DNA of 17,959 bases from contig JABZGZ010000023.1 in assembly GCA_015259105.1 (NCBI GenBank), positions 1 through 17,959 of the forward strand, read 5' to 3'. The notes under the pieces are model-generated. The model was not told the origin of the DNA, made no database searches, and saw nothing but the letters and a program-made list of their open reading frames with translations. Shown here piece by piece: positions 14,794 to 17,959 of the stretch; the first letter of the stretch is position 1; each line of letters begins with the position of its first letter. The position numbers and the translations under genes are program-made. The DNA comes from Atopobium sp. (lineage in GTDB: Bacteria; Actinomycetota; Coriobacteriia; Coriobacteriales; Atopobiaceae).

Positions 14794-14827
14794 ACTTAAA
14801 TAGTAACAGTTATTACTTAAGAGTAAC
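14794..14827. repeat. Direct and inverted repeats in the superoxide reductase upstream region
   Basis: ACTTAAATAGTAAC (14794-14807) recurs as ACTTAAGAGTAAC (14815-14827), 21 bases apart, or two helical turns. AGTAA (14802-14806) and TTACT (14813-14817) form an inverted repeat between them. The block lies 50-85 bases before the start of the reductase, where an operator would be expected. A small hairpin GACATC/GATGTC (14758-14773) lies between it and the gene. Confidence 0.4.
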
Positions 14828-14851
14828 CTGCAAATTTAGAATCGACAAAAT

Positions 14852-17800
14852 CTAAACAATCTGTGCGTATCCGCTTTGACCAATAAAATCTTTAAGCTCG
14901 GTCAAAAGAACCATGCTACGTCCATCAATCCTGGTAGGAATTTCCATGCGCATAACATCGCCCATGTCTGTTTCTACCCTAATCTCAATACAGTCCATGC
15001 CGGGATAGCGCGAGAAGATCTGTCCAAGTGTCTCGATAGCCTGTCTTTGAAGTTGAGAAGCAGGCATATGAATAACGAGTGTCTTTGGTGTGTTGTTAGC
15101 ACTGTTAAGCTCAATAGGATTAACCTCTTGAGCAATAACCTGGTCTCCTCTATCAGAGCGCTCAAGCTTTCCAAGAACAGAAATGAAGATGTCGCTCTGG
15201 CTCTCGCCAGTCTCTGGGTCAACATCTCCAGCAAGAAGTCTTGCAGCCTTCTTGTAGAGCTTAGGGAACATGACAATAGTGACGCTACCCTCCATGTCTT
15301 CAAGCGTAACAATTGCCATTGGATCGCCGTTTTTTGTAGTGCGCTTCATAACATTAGTAACCATGCCCGCAAAGCGAATAGGTTTACCTTCTGGAACTTT
15401 GAACTGCTGAGACATAGCACCGTTAGGAAGCTGAACCTCTACATTCTCTTCAATTTCTGCAAGGGCATAATCTCTGCTCTTAGCGAGGGCGTACTCGTAT
15501 GGACGAAGTGGATGATCAGAGACATAAATGCCTAAGACCTCGTACTCTTTAGTAAGCTTGAAACGCCTATCCCACTCAACACCATCTGGCTCTGGGACAC
15601 TATCACTAAAACCGGAACCCTCTACTTCTGCAAACATATCAAACATAGAGAACTGGCCAACAGCCTTATCTTTTTGACGCTTAGTAGCAGCATCGATGAT
15701 GTTTTGTGGGTTGTTCTTATCCACAAAACTCATCATCTGCATACGGGTATAGCCTGTTGAATCAAAAGCTCCTGCCTTGATAAGAGCTTCAACAACGTTG
15801 CGCTTTGCCTGGCTTGCATCAACACGATCGACAAAATCGTGAATGTTGGCAAAAGGGCCGCCCTTTTGACGCTCAAGCATAATTGCTTCACCAACACCAG
15901 CACCTACGCCACGGATTCCTGCAAAGCCAAAACGAATACCCTCTTTAGTAGCCGTAAAGTCTTTACCAGACTCGTTAATATCTGGCGGAAGAATCTTGAT
16001 GCCCTCATGACGGCAAGCACTTACGTAGTGGACAATCTTATCTGTCTTACCCATGTATGAGGTAAGAACTGCAGCCATAAACTCATGTGGATAATGCGCT
16101 TTAATCCATGCGGTCTGCATAACAAGAATTGCATAGCCAGCAGAGTGAGACTTGTTGAATGCATAAGATGCGAACTCAAGAACATCGTCCCAAATGCTTT
16201 CTGCAACCGAACGATCAAATCCATTACGAACTGCGCCGTTTTTCCAGTGAGCCTCCATGGTCTCATCAGTACCGTCATCCCAGTGCTGGACAACTTCCTG
16301 CATGAGTTTGATCTTCTTTTTTGCTACTGCTTTTCTGACCTTGTCAGACTCGCCTGCGGTAAAACCAGACATCTTCATAGAAATCTGCATAACCTGCTCT
16401 TGGTAGACCATGGTTCCGTAGGTTTCTTCCAAGATATCGTGAAGACGTGGATCGTAATCTTTGACTTCTTCTCTACCGTTCATACGGTTGATATAGCTGG
16501 TAACCATACCTGCGTTAAGAGGACCAGGACGATAAAGAGCGATAAGTGCGACGATGTGCTTATATTCTGTTGGTCTCATGCCCTTAATGGTTGCAGTCAT
16601 ACCTGCAGACTCAACCTGGAAAACACCAGCAGTTCTGCCTTCTCTAAGAAGTCTATAAATTTCTGGATCAGTAAACGGAATGTTGTCTACATCGATATCA
16701 ATACCGTAGTTATCCTTCACGTTTTTGATTGCACGAGAAATAACCGTTAGGGTTCTCAGTCCCAAGAAGTCCATCTTAAGAAGGCCCATGTCTGCGACAG
16801 AGTGGCCCTCGTACTGCGTAATTTCTACGCCGCCCTTGGTATCTACCTTGGTGGGAACGTGGTCATTTACAGGCGTAGGAGCAATCAAGACCGCACAAGC
16901 ATGCACACCCTCACCACGATGCAAGCCCTCAATAGACAGAGCTGCATCAATGATTCTTCTAGCATCAGGGTCATTCTCGTACGCATCTTCAAAATCAGCA
17001 GAATACTGATCAGCGCCTTTTTGGCCTTCTTGAGCCTTATGAAGAACAAACTTAAGGTGAGCGTTAGGATCTCCTGGAATCATCTTAGAGAGGCGCTGAC
17101 CCATATAAACGGGGTAACCCAGAACGCGGCACGCGTCATTTATTGCCTGTTTTGCCTTGATGGTCGAGTACGTAATAACGTGAGAAACACGCTCAGATCC
17201 ATAAATCTGACGGACGTGCTCAACAACCTCAAGACGACGCTCATCGTCGAAGTCCATATCAATATCTGGCATCTCTGAACGCTGTGGAGACAAGAACCTC
17301 TCAAACATGAGGCCATTCTCAAGAGGGTCAAACGAGGTAATATCCATAGCGTATGCAACAATAGCGCCTGCTGCAGAACCACGACCAGGGCCTACGCCAA
17401 TACCATTCTCTTTTGCCCAGCGAACATACTCCTGAACAATTAAGAAGTAATCTGCAAAGCCCTTTTTGCAGATGATGTCATATTCATACTCAAAACGGTC
17501 TTTAACGTTAATCTCGTTGATGACAACGTTTTGCCAATCATCTCCATAACGTCTTGCAAGACCAAGCTCACACTCTTTTCTAAAGCGTTCCTCTGAGGTC
17601 TCTCCCTCTGCCAAGTCTGGGAACTTTGGCAGATACATGTGAGTCCAGTCCAGCTCATAGTTGCACTTATTTGCAACCTCAATGGTGTTCTCGATAGCTT
17701 CTGGACACCACGAGAAGATCTGGCGCATTTCTTGCTCACTCTTAAGGTAAAACTCGCTGCCTGTCATGCGTTTGCGGTTCTCATCATCAACGCGAGCGCC

Positions 17801-17959
17801 TGAACCAATGCAGGAAGCAATATCTTGAACGCTTGCATCCTCTTTAGTGAGATAGTGGTTATCGTTGGTAGCAACAACCTTAATACCAAGGTCATGGCCC
17901 ATCTTAACAATGCGCTCAGCAAGGGTTCTATCGGTATAGCCGCCCCAGCGTGGATCAGA
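14852..17959 (-). CDS. dnaE: DNA polymerase III subunit alpha, DnaE (5' end outside the window)
   Basis: 1035 codons are visible and the frame stays open to the window edge, so the first ATG inside the window is not the real start; full DnaE is near 1170-1200 residues. It is the replicative polymerase. Visible parts: the end of the PHP domain (VVATNDNHYL), the palm with GPGRGSAAGAIVAY and the catalytic aspartates of PDIDMDFDD (about residues 231-239 of the visible part), the fingers (YQEQVMQISM, SHSAGYAILVMQTAWIKAHYP), tandem helix-hairpin-helix (GIRGVGAGVGEAI), and an OB-fold (about 860-910, IRFAGMVTNVMKRTTKNG). It stops 109 bases before the superoxide reductase start with no clear terminator between them. 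Confidence 0.98.
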   Translation of the reverse strand, partial: SDPRWGGYTDRTLAERIVKMGHDLGIKVVATNDNHYLTKEDASVQDIASCIGSGARVDDENRKRMTGSEFYLKSEQEMRQIFSWCPEAIENTIEVANKCNYELDWTHMYLPKFPDLAEGETSEERFRKECELGLARRYGDDWQNVVINEINVKDRFEYEYDIICKKGFADYFLIVQEYVRWAKENGIGVGPGRGSAAGAIVAYAMDITSFDPLENGLMFERFLSPQRSEMPDIDMDFDDERRLEVVEHVRQIYGSERVSHVITYSTIKAKQAINDACRVLGYPVYMGQRLSKMIPGDPNAHLKFVLHKAQEGQKGADQYSADFEDAYENDPDARRIIDAALSIEGLHRGEGVHACAVLIAPTPVNDHVPTKVDTKGGVEITQYEGHSVADMGLLKMDFLGLRTLTVISRAIKNVKDNYGIDIDVDNIPFTDPEIYRLLREGRTAGVFQVESAGMTATIKGMRPTEYKHIVALIALYRPGPLNAGMVTSYINRMNGREEVKDYDPRLHDILEETYGTMVYQEQVMQISMKMSGFTAGESDKVRKAVAKKKIKLMQEVVQHWDDGTDETMEAHWKNGAVRNGFDRSVAESIWDDVLEFASYAFNKSHSAGYAILVMQTAWIKAHYPHEFMAAVLTSYMGKTDKIVHYVSACRHEGIKILPPDINESGKDFTATKEGIRFGFAGIRGVGAGVGEAIMLERQKGGPFANIHDFVDRVDASQAKRNVVEALIKAGAFDSTGYTRMQMMSFVDKNNPQNIIDAATKRQKDKAVGQFSMFDMFAEVEGSGFSDSVPEPDGVEWDRRFKLTKEYEVLGIYVSDHPLRPYEYALAKSRDYALAEIEENVEVQLPNGAMSQQFKVPEGKPIRFAGMVTNVMKRTTKNGDPMAIVTLEDMEGSVTIVMFPKLYKKAARLLAGDVDPETGESQSDIFISVLGKLERSDRGDQVIAQEVNPIELNSANNTPKTLVIHMPASQLQRQAIETLGQIFSRYPGMDCIEIRVETDMGDVMRMEIPTRIDGRSMVLLTELKDFIGQSGYAQIV

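Noticed and set aside
14876..15535. 219-codon open frame on the plus strand
   Set aside because: It lies wholly opposite well-conserved dnaE, has no recognisable domain and no good ribosome binding site. The same applies to the 221-codon frame at 16085-16750.
17902..17904. Start codon of dnaE at the first ATG inside the window
   Set aside because: The frame remains open and conserved-looking to the window edge, and the domain order shows that the N-terminal PHP part is missing.

Overview
The window looks like chromosomal DNA from an anaerobic, host-associated Coriobacteriia member of the Atopobium/Lancefieldella/Olsenella type. This is inferred from moderate GC content, cell-surface enzymes built on long GW/YYFD wall-binding repeats, a one-iron superoxide reductase and a Gram-positive type SOS box. 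No rRNA, tRNA, CRISPR array, insertion sequence or phage gene was seen. Species-level assignment was not possible without a database.

Left part (1-7100): a strong hairpin at the left edge is followed by a HAD-family phosphatase gene (minus strand). Divergent from it is a 755-residue cytoplasmic protein of unknown function with TPR-like helices near its C-terminus (plus strand). A bidirectional terminator separates this from a secreted two-headed autolysin (minus strand): an N-terminal zinc amidase, a wall-binding repeat region and a C-terminal glucosaminidase. Next come a second HAD phosphatase (plus strand), a shared terminator and a cold-shock protein gene (minus strand) with a structured leader.

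Middle part (7100-9780): a 345-base gap holds the cold-shock leader and a second run of short hairpins. It precedes a secreted L,D-transpeptidase (plus strand). The transpeptidase carries the same 66-residue wall-binding module as the autolysin, so the two enzymes probably act at the same envelope sites, one cutting and one cross-linking peptidoglycan.

Right part (9787-17959), all on the minus strand and listed in order of transcription: dnaE (the replicative polymerase alpha subunit, running off the right edge); a superoxide reductase that lacks the centre I cysteines; a full-length NadE-like protein whose glutaminase and synthetase active sites both look destroyed; the tightly overlapping ruvC-ruvA-ruvB Holliday-junction operon, with a LexA-type SOS box over its promoter; and a small helical protein gene 14 bases after ruvB.

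The most notable observations are the apparent NAD synthetase pseudoenzyme, the strictly periodic 66-residue super-repeat shared by two peptidoglycan enzymes, the SOS box on ruvCAB, and the degenerate N-terminal domain of the superoxide reductase.
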